From Clostridiaceae bacterium (GTDB taxonomy: Bacteria; Bacillota; Clostridia; Oscillospirales; Acutalibacteraceae), in contig JAEDHT010000010.1 of assembly GCA_016296885.1 (NCBI GenBank), forward strand, positions 1-58,850: a DNA stretch of 58,850 nt, in the 5' to 3' direction. Positions 40,587 to 49,476 of this stretch are shown here, in pieces. Numbering within the stretch: position 1 is the stretch's first letter; each line of letters begins with the position of its first letter. The translations under genes were made by a program, and so were the position numbers. The notes beneath the pieces are model-generated. The model did not search any database. It was not told where the DNA came from and saw nothing but the letters and a program-made list of their open reading frames with translations.

Positions 40587-41317
40587 ATTTAGAATTCTCT
40601 CCTTTGTTTTTATAGAACATTGCTCTATTAAATCGAGGATGCTGTTTGCGGAATAACTTTAAATCTTTATAGAACAAGCAAAAACTATATGTAGGCAGAC
40701 TTTCACAAGGTTCATTAATCTATGCGAACATATTGTAGAATAGTGCTAAAGAAATACAAGTATTTTTCTAATTGTTTTGTTATTTTTGGTTATTTTTTTG
40801 CTATTATTTAAAAAAATAACAGTTTAGGTTGTTGTATTGCAAAGAATTATTATATATTTTGACGAATTTAAAGGTTATATGGGTGTAGTCCTTAAGCTGT
40901 AACACATCATTGACAAACCTACACTTTTATAAACTATACTGTGCCAAACGTTTTGTTTTCATAATACTCTTGTTTATATTAATGTATAAATATAAGATTG
41001 AAGTTTTTTTTACTTAGTGATATAATCCAAAAGTAGCTACTGCTGAAAATATCTTCACTACTTAGAAATTGTAGAGTCAAGACAGAATAATTCGAATTTT
41101 GACTAATTAAAAAATTATGCAACGAATAGCTACCGATAACCTTGCCAATGGTATAAGTCCAATAGATGAAATGCCAGTGGATGATAATGATATTATTAAT
41201 AATGTGAGTGTATTACGGTGACTTTTCTATCATGCAAACTATGTGCTTATTGATGATAGATATGAAGTTAATATTGATTTGTAAAGGGAAATCAATATTT
41301 AACAGGAGGAAACCTAT
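40587..41317. other. Long intergenic region upstream of the fibre locus
   Basis: On the minus strand, TTGTAT (40759-40754) and TACAAT (40737-40732) with a 16-base spacer could be the fibre-locus promoter. On the plus strand, TTGACA at 40910-40915 has a TATACT box after a long 19-base spacer. The segment 41117-41284 holds a decayed reading frame. Nothing else is recognisable; the DNA is very A/T-rich. Confidence 0.45.
41117..41284 (+). pseudogene. Decayed reading frame fragment
   Basis: The frame reads MQRIATDNLANGISPIDEM and on to NNVSVLR, then TGA (41219-41221), then LFYHANYVLID and ends at TAA 41282. The pattern resembles a widespread short domain (LANGINP--, -DDDIINN-, -LRCLFY-) in which a Cys codon stands at the TGA. 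There is no ribosome binding site. It is probably a remnant of a mobile-element or DNA-handling gene. Confidence 0.4.
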
Positions 41318-41671
41318 ATGAAGAAAATTATAGTTGTTCTTTTAACAATCATCTGCTTGATAACTATTGGTGCCTGTGGCGCAAAGTATAACGAAAGTCA
41401 ATTCTATTTGATAGGAAAAGTAGTTGAACTCAAAGAAGAAACAATGCTAATTGAAGTAATTGACAAAGGTAACTGTGGGGTAGGGGAAGGCGACCCAATA
41501 TATGTATCTACTGAAAAAATTGCAGGTGTTCTTGCTAATGACCTGACAGCAGTGACCGATAACTATCTTCGTATTGAATTCGACGGATCTATTATGGAAA
41601 CATCACCGATGAGATTAGGAGAAATTTTTAAGATTGATATTACAAACGAGAAGGGCGAATCAATAGAATAA
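41318..41671 (+). CDS. Small lipoprotein of unknown function
   Basis: The 117-residue precursor has a lipoprotein signal with lipobox ITIGAC (Cys about residue 20). The small beta-barrel-like mature region (FYLIGKVVELKEETMLIEVI, GDPIYVSTEKI, RLGEIFKIDI) resembles DUF3221-type proteins. It has AGGAGG upstream and precedes a GNAT gene by 26 bases. The function is unknown. Confidence 0.7.
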   Translation: MKKIIVVLLTIICLITIGACGAKYNESQFYLIGKVVELKEETMLIEVIDKGNCGVGEGDPIYVSTEKIAGVLANDLTAVTDNYLRIEFDGSIMETSPMRLGEIFKIDITNEKGESIE

Positions 41672-41697
41672 ATAAAAATTCATGAGGATTTATAGAT

Positions 41698-42135
41698 ATG
41701 GAAATCACAATAAGAGATATGACGATAAAAGATAAAAACAGTGTTCTTGAAATGATGCGAGTATTTTATGCATCGCCTGCGGTATTTAGCAATGGTTCGG
41801 ACGAAATTTTCTTAAATGATATAGAAGCTTGCATTAATAACAGTCAGTTTTTGGAAGGGTATATTATCGAAAATTCAAACGATATTCTGGGATATGCCAT
41901 GATTGCAAAAAGTTTTTCAACGGAATTTGGGAAACCTTGTATCTGGATTGAAGATTTATATATTAAAGATAAGTACCGTGGCTTGGGTATCGGAAAGAAG
42001 TTTATGGAATTTATCACAAATAAGCACACAGACTGTATTTTTCGTTTAGAGGTGGAGGAAGAAAACGAGAGAGCTATGAAGCTGTACCAAAAATGTGGTT
42101 TTACCGTTTTGCCATATACAGAAATGAAAAAATGA
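41698..42135 (+). CDS. GNAT-family N-acetyltransferase
   Basis: The 145-residue protein has the acetyl-CoA-binding segment YIKDKYRGLGIGKKFMEFI and the C-terminal LEVEEENERAMKLYQKCGFTVLPY of the GNAT fold. The substrate is unknown. No obvious promoter or terminator is seen between it and the lipoprotein gene upstream, so they may be co-transcribed. Confidence 0.85.
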   Translation: MEITIRDMTIKDKNSVLEMMRVFYASPAVFSNGSDEIFLNDIEACINNSQFLEGYIIENSNDILGYAMIAKSFSTEFGKPCIWIEDLYIKDKYRGLGIGKKFMEFITNKHTDCIFRLEVEEENERAMKLYQKCGFTVLPYTEMKK

Positions 42136-42285
42136 ACTGTCGAATTGTAATTTACCTAACGTAACGCTAAATGATTTAGAGAGTGTGTTAAGGAGCGTAG
42201 TGTTTTTCAGTATATTACTATGGTTGAGCAGTAAAAATAAATATGATAAAATAAGAACAAAAAATTATACAAAGGAGGTATCCCA

Positions 42286-43932
42286 TTGAAAACTATTATT
42301 ATAGGTGGTGTAGCAGGCGGTGCTACAGCGGCTGCACGACTTCGCAGATTAGACGAAAAAGCCGAAATCATTATTTTAGAACGTGGAGAGTATGTGTCTT
42401 TTGCAAACTGTGGTTTACCTTATTACATTGGCGGGGTTATTGCTGATAGCGGTAATCTGACCTTGCAAACACCTGAAAGCTTTAAGGCGAGGTTTAATAT
42501 TAATGTCAGGGTTTTAAGCGAAGCTATAAAAATAAATCCCGAAACAAAAACCGTTACGGTTAAAAATATCCCCACAGGTGAAACCTATGAGGAAAATTAT
42601 GATAATCTCATTTTGTCTATGGGTGCCGAGCCTATAAGGCCAAACATGGAGGGTGCTGATGGTAGCAATGTTTTTACTCTGCGTAATATTCCCGATACCC
42701 TAAAAATTAAGGATTATATCAATTCTGCTAAACCTAAATCTGCAGTTGTAATCGGTGGTGGATATATCGGTCTTGAAATGGCTGAAAACTTAGTTGAAGC
42801 AGGGCTTGATGTTTCTATCGTAGAGCTTGCTGACCATTTAATAGCACCTCTCGACTTTGATATGGCGGCGGAAGTTCATCGTTATATCAAATCAAACGGA
42901 ATTCATCTTTATTTGAACAACGGCCTGAAAGCCATAAAGGGCAACACTGTTATTTTGGAAAACGGTGAGATTACAGCGGATATGATTATAATGTCGGTAG
43001 GTGTCCGTCCGGAAACTACACTTGCACGAAATTGTAATATTGAACTTAATGCACGTGGAAGCATTATAGTAAATTCCAAAATGCAGACCAATGTTCCTGA
43101 CATTTATGCGGTTGGCGATGCTATACAAGTTAAAGATTTTGTTACAAAGAAACCTGCCTTTATTCCGCTTGCAGGACCTGCCAATAAACAAGGAAGAATT
43201 GCTGCTGATAATATTGCAGGGTATGAAAGTGTTTATACCGGAACACAAGGTTCTGCGGTACTAAAGCTTTTTGATATGACGGTTGCTACCACGGGACTTA
43301 ACGAAAAATCAGCAACAACAGCAGGTATAGACTATGATAAGACATATACATTTTCTGCATCTCATGCCACTTATTACCCAGGTGCTGTGAATATGTCTAT
43401 AAAAGCTCTGTGGGATAAGAAAACACTTAAAATTATTGGTGCACAGATTGTAGGATTTGATGGTGTTGATAAACGTCTTGACGTGATTGCTACAGCTATT
43501 CGTTTTGGAGCCAAGATTACCGACCTCACAACTCTTGAACTTTGCTATGCACCACCATTTAGCAGTGCAAAAGATCCCGTAAATATGTTGGGCTTTGTGG
43601 CTGAAAACATTGTAAGCGGAAAGTTAAAACAGTTTTTCTGGCACGATGTCGAAAGTCTCCCACGTGATGGTAGTGTGTTTCTTCTTGATACACGTACGCC
43701 ATTTGAGGTTATGCGTGGCAAGATAGATGGATTTGTAAATATTCCACTTGATTCACTTCGTCAGAGACTTAAGGAAATTCCAAAAGATAAACCGGTTTAC
43801 GTGCATTGTCATTCGGGACTCCGTTCATATCTCGCTTGCAGAATACTTTCGGGTAACGGGTATGATTGTTATAACCTTGCAGGCGGTTGGCGACTATACG
43901 AATCGGTGATAAATGAGCGTAATGCCCCTTAA
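42286..43932 (+). CDS. CoA-disulfide/CoA-persulfide reductase with C-terminal rhodanese domain
   Basis: The 548-residue flavoprotein has an FAD motif (IIIGGVAGGATAAARLRRL), the redox Cys in VSFANCGLPYYIGG (Cys42), an NADH motif (AVVIGGGYIGLEMAENL) and PDIYAVGDAIQV. The C-terminal domain (from about 455) is a rhodanese with active Cys in VYVHCHSGLRS. Such CoADR-RHD enzymes reduce CoA disulfide, CoA persulfide or polysulfide. The TTG start at 42286 lies 7 bases after AAAGGAGG. A role in sulfur or redox stress is expected. Confidence 0.9.
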   Translation: MKTIIIGGVAGGATAAARLRRLDEKAEIIILERGEYVSFANCGLPYYIGGVIADSGNLTLQTPESFKARFNINVRVLSEAIKINPETKTVTVKNIPTGETYEENYDNLILSMGAEPIRPNMEGADGSNVFTLRNIPDTLKIKDYINSAKPKSAVVIGGGYIGLEMAENLVEAGLDVSIVELADHLIAPLDFDMAAEVHRYIKSNGIHLYLNNGLKAIKGNTVILENGEITADMIIMSVGVRPETTLARNCNIELNARGSIIVNSKMQTNVPDIYAVGDAIQVKDFVTKKPAFIPLAGPANKQGRIAADNIAGYESVYTGTQGSAVLKLFDMTVATTGLNEKSATTAGIDYDKTYTFSASHATYYPGAVNMSIKALWDKKTLKIIGAQIVGFDGVDKRLDVIATAIRFGAKITDLTTLELCYAPPFSSAKDPVNMLGFVAENIVSGKLKQFFWHDVESLPRDGSVFLLDTRTPFEVMRGKIDGFVNIPLDSLRQRLKEIPKDKPVYVHCHSGLRSYLACRILSGNGYDCYNLAGGWRLYESVINERNAP

Positions 43933-43969
43933 TATATCTGCAAAAAATGTAAATAAAATACCTATACGA

Positions 43970-44002
43970 AAAAAGCTCTCTGTGCATGGCAGAGAGCTTT
44001 TT
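43970..44002. terminator. Bidirectional terminator between convergent genes
   Basis: AAAAAGCTCTCTG (43970-43982) and CAGAGAGCTTTTT (43990-44002) form a perfect 13-bp stem with a 7-base loop and terminal T run. Confidence 0.88.
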
Positions 44003-44023
44003 GTTACAGTTTTTGTCCATGAA

Positions 44024-44362
44024 TTAGTTACCTTTATATTTATCCATCTCAATTAGAATTTTAAGAATCTGTTTCTGTTCTTCTGGACTCTTGGTTAATA
44101 AAAACTCATAACACTCAAGTGGAATATTGCGATCGGTAGTGATTTGATTATTTAAATTCTCAAAAAGCTTCGATAAAGATATACTTAATGAAGATGCAAT
44201 CTTACCTATGCTCTCTATTGTTGCATTTTTTTCTCCACGTTCTAACTGTCCGATATATGTCGGGTGGCAACCGGAAAGCTCGGCTAACTTTTCTTGACTT
44301 AATCCAAGTTGTGTTCTATAACTCCGAATTCGTTGTCCAACTATTTTTGCTAAATCACTCAT
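44024..44362 (-). CDS. XRE-family helix-turn-helix regulator
   Basis: The 112-residue protein has a lambda-repressor-like helix-turn-helix (IRSYRTQLGLSQEKLAELSG then HPTYIGQLERGEKNATIESI, about 12-57) and a short C-terminal extension ending KSPEEQKQILKILIEMDKYK. It is divergent from the SLOG gene. Two 15-base direct repeats spaced 30 bp in the shared intergenic region are probably its operator. Confidence 0.88.
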   Translation of the reverse strand: MSDLAKIVGQRIRSYRTQLGLSQEKLAELSGCHPTYIGQLERGEKNATIESIGKIASSLSISLSKLFENLNNQITTDRNIPLECYEFLLTKSPEEQKQILKILIEMDKYKGN

Positions 44363-44381
44363 AAAATCACCTCAATATCAA

Positions 44382-44426
44382 AGTCTATTAATATTATTTT
44401 TAATATTCCACAGACTATTGATATTA
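44382..44426. promoter_or_regulatory. Direct repeats, probable operator of the XRE regulator
   Basis: AGTCTATTAATATTA (44382-44396) and AGACTATTGATATTA (44412-44426) match at 13 of 15 bases and are offset by 30 bp. They lie between the divergent XRE and SLOG genes. Confidence 0.6.
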
Positions 44427-44502
44427 ATAATCTGATGTAATATACTATAAATATCAAATAAAGTAAGTTTTGTGCTTATAGTATTTTAAATTGGGTGAAA
44501 AT

Positions 44503-44985
44503 ATGAATAAAAATCACATCTGTTGCTTTTTCGGTCACAGAGCAATAAACGAAACAGAAGAACTAAAATCTCAATTATGCAAGATTATTGAAAAACTAAT
44601 CGTAGATGAAAAAGTTGATACATTTCTTTTCGGGAGTAAGAGTAGATTTAACGACCTTTGCTATGAACTCGTGACACAAACAAAAGAAAAATATCCGCAC
44701 ATAAAACGAATCTATGTGCGGGCAGAGTATCCATATATAAGCGATGACTATAAAAACTATATTCTAAGAAGCTATGAGGGCACTTATTATCCTGAGAGAA
44801 TCATTGGTTCAGGCAGGGCGGTGTATGTAGAGCGTAACTATGAAATGATAAATAACAGCCACTTTTGTATCGTTTACTATGATGAAGTTAACGCACCAAC
44901 CAAACGCAAAAGCGGAACAAAAATTGCTCTTGATTATGCGGTAAAAAAGAGAAAAGAGATTATACGGTTAAAAATAAAAGAGTAG
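44503..44985 (+). CDS. SLOG/DUF1273-like protein
   Basis: The 160-residue protein starts MNKNHICCFFGHRAINETE. It shows LFGSKSRFNDLCYELV and a conserved RNYEMINNSHFCIVYYDE, matching the SLOG/YpsA-like Rossmann superfamily, in which members are thought to sense nucleotide ligands. The ATG at 44503 follows GGGTGA; a TTG four codons earlier would need an unusual start. It is divergent from the XRE gene. The function is unknown. Confidence 0.78.
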   Translation: MNKNHICCFFGHRAINETEELKSQLCKIIEKLIVDEKVDTFLFGSKSRFNDLCYELVTQTKEKYPHIKRIYVRAEYPYISDDYKNYILRSYEGTYYPERIIGSGRAVYVERNYEMINNSHFCIVYYDEVNAPTKRKSGTKIALDYAVKKRKEIIRLKIKE

Positions 44986-45039
44986 TATTATAAATAGGCG
45001 TGTGGTATAATAGTTACTGGAAAACGAGGTGATATTAAT

Positions 45040-46035
45040 ATGCCCCTTAAAATTGTACGAAATGATATAACAAAAATCAATGTAGATGCCATTGTTAACG
45101 CTGCCAATTCCGCTTTGCTTGGCGGTGGGGGAGTTGACGGCTGTATTCATCGTGCCGCCGGAAAAGGCTTGCTTGAAGAATGTAAAACCCTTGGCGGTTG
45201 CAAAACAGGTGATGCCAAGATTACAGGTGCATACAATTTGCCATGCAAATATGTTATCCACACTGTTGGGCCTCGTTGGTTTGGCAATAAGGAGAAGAAA
45301 GAAGCATTGCTAAAGTCTTGTTATACAGCTTCTCTACAACTTGCAAAAGAGCGAAATTTAGAAACTATTGCTTTTCCATTAATATCATCGGGTGCATATG
45401 GATATCCTAAAGATAAGGCTCTTAAGGTTGCTATTGATGCCATCAGCGAGTTTTTATTTGAGTATGAGATGACCGCTTATATCGTGATATTTGATAAAAC
45501 GGCATATAAAATCAGCGGTAAGCTTTTCTCTGATATTACCGAATATATAGATGATAATTATGTGAATGAGCATACATATCTCCGCAGTGCAAGAATGCCT
45601 ATGATGGCATCTACGGCTCCATGTCCGGCAGAAGATGTTTGTGAATGCAGAATTCCGTTTGCAGAAGATGACCTCGACTTAATGATTAAGCAGATTGATG
45701 AGAGCTTTTCTCAAATGCTTCTTCGCAAGATTGACGAAAAAGGCATGACCGATGCAGAGTGCTATAAAAAGGCGAATATCGACCGCAAACTGTTTTCCAA
45801 AATCCGTAGTGATATTCATTATAAGCCGAGCAAAGTGACCGCAATAGCCTTTGCAATCTCACTGGAGCTTTCGCTTGACGAAACAGAAGATATGCTTAAA
45901 AAAGCTGGATTTGCGTTGTCACACAGCAATAAGTTTGATATAATAATTGAGTATTTTATCAGAAAAGGTAACTACAATATTTTTGAAATCAACGAGGCAT
46001 TATTTGCCTTTGATCAAAGTTTACTTGGAGCGTAA
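45040..46035 (+). CDS. Macro domain protein (O-acetyl-ADP-ribose deacetylase type) with C-terminal helical domain
   Basis: The 331-residue protein has a macro domain (about 1-175) with the ADP-ribose-binding VDAIVNAANSALLGGGGVDG, YVIHTVGPRW and IAFPLISSGAYGYP motifs. The C-terminal region (about 215-331) is helical, with KKANIDRKLFSKIRSDIHYKP and LSLDETEDMLKKAGF, resembling an HTH-like DNA- or protein-binding module. It may hydrolyse O-acetyl-ADP-ribose or remove ADP-ribose from macromolecules. It lies upstream of the Fe-ADH gene in the same direction. Confidence 0.85.
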   Translation: MPLKIVRNDITKINVDAIVNAANSALLGGGGVDGCIHRAAGKGLLEECKTLGGCKTGDAKITGAYNLPCKYVIHTVGPRWFGNKEKKEALLKSCYTASLQLAKERNLETIAFPLISSGAYGYPKDKALKVAIDAISEFLFEYEMTAYIVIFDKTAYKISGKLFSDITEYIDDNYVNEHTYLRSARMPMMASTAPCPAEDVCECRIPFAEDDLDLMIKQIDESFSQMLLRKIDEKGMTDAECYKKANIDRKLFSKIRSDIHYKPSKVTAIAFAISLELSLDETEDMLKKAGFALSHSNKFDIIIEYFIRKGNYNIFEINEALFAFDQSLLGA

Positions 46036-46075
46036 AGCCTGAGGTAAATAAAAATACATTAAAAGGAGCTTTGTT

Positions 46076-47239
46076 ATGAAATATGATTTTACTTACTATA
46101 ACCCTACCAGGATACATTTCGGAAAAGAGGCAATGAGCAAGCTAGCTGATGAGCTTCAAAATTTTGGTGATAATATTTTACTACTGTATGGTAAAAATTC
46201 TATTAAAAAAATTGGTCTTTATGACAGCGTGACAGCTATTTTAAAAGAGTGTGGTAAAAATGTTACGGAGCTATCGGGTATCAAACCTAATCCTGCCTAT
46301 TCGCAGGTGCTGGAAGGTGCAAAGCTTTGCCGTGAAAATAGAATTGATTTAATTTTAGCAGTCGGTGGCGGAAGTGTTATTGATTGTGCAAAAGCCATTT
46401 CTGTTTCTGCATACGCAAAGGGAGATCCTTGGCAGAGATATTGGATCGATTTTGAAAGCGTTGATAATGACGTTATACCTGTTGGAACAATTCTCACCAT
46501 GACAGGCACAGCAAGCGAAATGAACGGAGGCTCAGTTATAACAAATGAGGAACTCACTTTAAAAACAGGCAGAGTTTTTCCTCCTTCTGTATATCCTAAA
46601 TTTTCTATTCTTAATCCCGAATTAACATATACAGTACCTAAGATTCAAATGGTAAGCGGTATATTTGATATAATGTCGCATCTTATGGAACAGTATTTTT
46701 CGGGCGATGATGATAATACTACAGATTATGTGATAGAAGGTGTTATGCATTCGCTTATAAATAGTGCACGTAAAGCTGTTGCAGATCCATATGATTATGA
46801 AGCACGCAGTAATATTATGTGGTGTGCGACGATTGGGCTTAATAGAATTACCGGTCTTTCTAAAACACAAGATTGGGAAGTTCACAATATTGAACATCAA
46901 CTCGGTGCATATACTGATTGTCCTCATGGGCTTGGTCTTTCTGTTATTTCAATGCCCTACTATCGTTATATTTATAAATACGGAATTGATAAATTTGTTC
47001 GTTATGCAATAAATGTATGGGGTGTTAATCCTGAAGATAAAACTAAGGACGAAATTGCCCTTGAAGGAATAGATCGTTTGCAGGAGTTTTCGAAGGAAAT
47101 AGGAATCCCGCAAACATTGCGTGAGCTTGGATGTACAGAGAATATGCTCCGTAAAATTGCTGATACGTCTATACTTGGTGGCGGATATAAACAACTTGAT
47201 TACGATGAAATATATAATATTTTGAAAGAGTGTTATTGA
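46076..47239 (+). CDS. Iron-containing alcohol dehydrogenase (YqhD/BdhA type)
   Basis: The 387-residue enzyme has the NAD(P)-binding GGGSVIDCAKAIS segment, TGTASEMNGGSVITN and the metal-binding SHLMEQYFSG and HNIEHQLGAYTDCPHGLGLS segments. That combination is typical of YqhD/BdhA-type dehydrogenases that reduce aldehydes to alcohols, usually with NADPH. AAAAGGAG precedes the ATG. It is 1 base upstream of the ArsC-like gene. Confidence 0.9.
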   Translation: MKYDFTYYNPTRIHFGKEAMSKLADELQNFGDNILLLYGKNSIKKIGLYDSVTAILKECGKNVTELSGIKPNPAYSQVLEGAKLCRENRIDLILAVGGGSVIDCAKAISVSAYAKGDPWQRYWIDFESVDNDVIPVGTILTMTGTASEMNGGSVITNEELTLKTGRVFPPSVYPKFSILNPELTYTVPKIQMVSGIFDIMSHLMEQYFSGDDDNTTDYVIEGVMHSLINSARKAVADPYDYEARSNIMWCATIGLNRITGLSKTQDWEVHNIEHQLGAYTDCPHGLGLSVISMPYYRYIYKYGIDKFVRYAINVWGVNPEDKTKDEIALEGIDRLQEFSKEIGIPQTLRELGCTENMLRKIADTSILGGGYKQLDYDEIYNILKECY

Positions 47240-47240
47240 T

Positions 47241-47597
47241 ATGATTAAATTTATTTGTTACCCAAAATGTACAACCTGTGCAAAGGCTAAAAAGTGGCTG
47301 GAAGATAATAAAATCGAGTTTGAGCTTAGAGATATTAAACTTGATAAACCAACATTTGAAGAATTAACCGATTGGAACAAGAGAAGCGAATTACCACTTA
47401 AAAAGTTCTTTAACACAAGCGGTTTGCTCTACAGATCATTAGACCTTAAAAACAAACTACGTGATATGAGCGAAGATGAAATGCTAAATCTTTTATCAAC
47501 CGACGGTATGCTTGTAAAAAGACCGATACTTGTCGGTGACGATTTCGTTCTTGTTGGTTTTAAAGAAGACTTATGGGCAGAAAAATTGAATAAATAA
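47241..47597 (+). CDS. ArsC/Spx-family thioredoxin-fold protein
   Basis: The 118-residue protein begins with IKFICYPKCTTCAKAKKWL, a CxxC motif (Cys8 and Cys11 region) of the arsenate reductase-related YffB/Spx family. The conserved KRPILVGDD segment follows near residue 92. Many such proteins are not true arsenate reductases. It is co-directional with and directly after the Fe-ADH gene. Confidence 0.87.
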   Translation: MIKFICYPKCTTCAKAKKWLEDNKIEFELRDIKLDKPTFEELTDWNKRSELPLKKFFNTSGLLYRSLDLKNKLRDMSEDEMLNLLSTDGMLVKRPILVGDDFVLVGFKEDLWAEKLNK

Positions 47598-47676
47598 TAT
47601 GTCGCCTGCAAAGCGACCTAACCTCTCTTTTAAAGATGTAGAATATAGACATCAAATTAAAGGAGAGGTTTTTACT

Positions 47677-48339
47677 ATGAAAAAAACAAACAAAAACAAT
47701 ATTACAGAACTCGTATTTATCCTTGACAGAAGCGGATCTATGGCTGGCCTTGAAAGCGACACCATCGGAGGCTTTAACGCAATGATTGAAAAGCAGAAGA
47801 AGCAAGACGGGGAGTGTTTCGTGTCTACTGTGCTTTTTGATGACAGAAGTGAGGTTTTACACGACCGCATAAAGCTCAATGATGTTCCAAAAATGACGGA
47901 TAACGATTATACCGTTCGTGGTTGCACTGCTCTTATCGATGCCCTCGGCAGTGCAATTCATCACATTCGTAACATTCATAAGTATGCCCGCCCTGAGGAT
48001 GTGCCGGAGAATACAATGTTTGTTATCACAACAGACGGTCAAGAAAACGCAAGTCACCGTTATAGCAGTAAAGATGTTAAAAAAATGATTGAGAAACAAA
48101 AGGAAAAACACGGCTGGGAATTTTTGTTTATTGGTGCAAATATTGATGCAGTAGAAACAGCGAAACAATATGGAATAGGTAAAGATAGAGCTGTGAACTA
48201 CAAAGCGGACGGTCAGGGTACTCGAATTTTGTATGACTCAGTTTCTGATGCAGTATGCAGTATGCGTGCTTGTATGCCAATACAAGCAGATTGGAGCGAT
48301 GATATTAACGCAGACTTTGAGAGTCGTGGCAAAAAGTAA
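47677..48339 (+). CDS. VWA domain protein
   Basis: The 220-residue protein has a MIDAS motif (LDRSGSM, about residues 16-22) with later TVRGCTALIDALG and FVITTDGQENAS, which make up the metal-dependent adhesion site. There is no signal peptide or TM, so it is cytosolic. I chose ATG 47677 behind AAGGAGAGG; an upstream in-frame start lacks that. The role is unknown; related proteins resemble those in phage and stress contexts. Confidence 0.85.
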   Translation: MKKTNKNNITELVFILDRSGSMAGLESDTIGGFNAMIEKQKKQDGECFVSTVLFDDRSEVLHDRIKLNDVPKMTDNDYTVRGCTALIDALGSAIHHIRNIHKYARPEDVPENTMFVITTDGQENASHRYSSKDVKKMIEKQKEKHGWEFLFIGANIDAVETAKQYGIGKDRAVNYKADGQGTRILYDSVSDAVCSMRACMPIQADWSDDINADFESRGKK

Positions 48340-48357
48340 AATAGGGTGAAAATACAA

Positions 48358-48412
48358 GTCATTACATGACATCTTTTCAGGTGCTGTGTAGTGACTCTTA
48401 TTTTTTATGGTG
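48358..48412 (+). terminator. Likely terminator after the VWA gene
   Basis: GTCATTACA pairs with TGTAGTGAC (with a G-U pair) across a loop, followed by TCTTATTTTTTAT. Confidence 0.6.
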
Positions 48413-48483
48413 GTAGAAAAATACGTGAGTTTGTGCTATGATTACCTATATAAATTTAATTTTGGAGAGGAGATCAATAACAT

Positions 48484-49071
48484 ATGACCGAAAAAGAAAA
48501 AATGCTAAAGCAGATGCTATATGATGCTAATTACGACAGTGATTTACTCAAAGAGAGAATCAAAGCTAAAGATTTATGCTATGACTTTAACAAATTGCGT
48601 CCATCTGATGAAGAAGGACAGCGAAATATTTTAAAAAAGCTGTTTGGCAAAACCAAAGGGACATTTTGTGTGCTTGCTCCTTTTTGGTGTGATTATGGGT
48701 ATAACATTGAAATTGGCGAGAACTTTTTTGCTAATCACAATACTGTGATTTTGGACGGTGGAAAAGTGACATTTGGTGATAATGTGTTTATTGCTCCTAA
48801 TTGTGGTTTTTACACTGCTGGGCATCCAATTGATTTTGAACGAAGAAATCAGGGACTAGAATATGCATATCCAATTACCGTTGGAAATAATGTATGGATT
48901 GGTGCAGGTGTTCATGTTATGCCTGGAGTTACTATCGGAAACAATGTTGTTATTGGCGGAGGAAGTGTTGTAGTGAAAGATATACCCGACAATTCTGTTG
49001 CGGTAGGAAATCCTTGCAAAGTAATTCGTGCAATAACAGAAGATGATAAAAAGAAGTGCTGGGATAGATAA
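48484..49071 (+). CDS. Maltose/galactoside-type sugar O-acetyltransferase (left-handed beta-helix)
   Basis: The 195-residue protein has a helical N-terminal lead (EKEKMLKQMLYDANYDSDL) and hexapeptide repeats with IEIGENFFANHNTVILDGG, IAPNCGFYTAGHP and VWIGAGVHVMPGVTIGNNVV. The catalytic His is in the TAGHPID segment. It acetylates sugars or other hydroxylated small molecules with acetyl-CoA. It has GGAGAGG upstream and its own short unit. Confidence 0.92.
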   Translation: MTEKEKMLKQMLYDANYDSDLLKERIKAKDLCYDFNKLRPSDEEGQRNILKKLFGKTKGTFCVLAPFWCDYGYNIEIGENFFANHNTVILDGGKVTFGDNVFIAPNCGFYTAGHPIDFERRNQGLEYAYPITVGNNVWIGAGVHVMPGVTIGNNVVIGGGSVVVKDIPDNSVAVGNPCKVIRAITEDDKKKCWDR

Positions 49072-49446
49072 TTCAAGTTTAAGTATAGGTGATGTTAAAA
49101 TATATAACGGTTTATTCTAACTACATGGTTGAAATACGAATAACTTGCAAAACATGGTATTATCTCCGTGTTGATGCAGTAGAACAAGTGATAACGATTG
49201 TACTAAGGCAAATTTTGATGTTATTCTAGCTTATTATCGTATCTATTATGGGACAAGTAAACGGTGTTGTGTGCATAAAGAAGATATTACTAAAGCACAG
49301 CATGATAAAGAGTATGTAAACGTGGAATAACCAAGATCGCTACCCTACGTGGTGGCGATTTTGCTCTAATGGCTATGCTTAATTTTCAAATAGCATAATT
49401 CTTAAGCAAAGTTAAGATTTCTCATTGGTAAATATTAAGAATTGTA
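49072..49446 (+). other. Intergenic region with coding remnants
   Basis: About 375 bases without an intact gene. One frame reads TWYYLRVDAVEQVI and a second, shifted frame reads ANFDVILAYYRIYYGTSKR up to a TAA near 49330. The two could be a frameshifted gene fragment. ATCGCTACC and GGTGGCGAT near 49337-49362 form a hairpin with T-rich sequence after it. Confidence 0.35.
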
Positions 49447-49476
49447 TTGTATTATATTGACGGAGGTGAAAAGGTA

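Noticed and set aside
47241..47597. An arsenic resistance operon
   Set aside because: A lone ArsC/Spx-family protein has no arsR, arsB or arsA neighbour; the family includes non-arsenate members.
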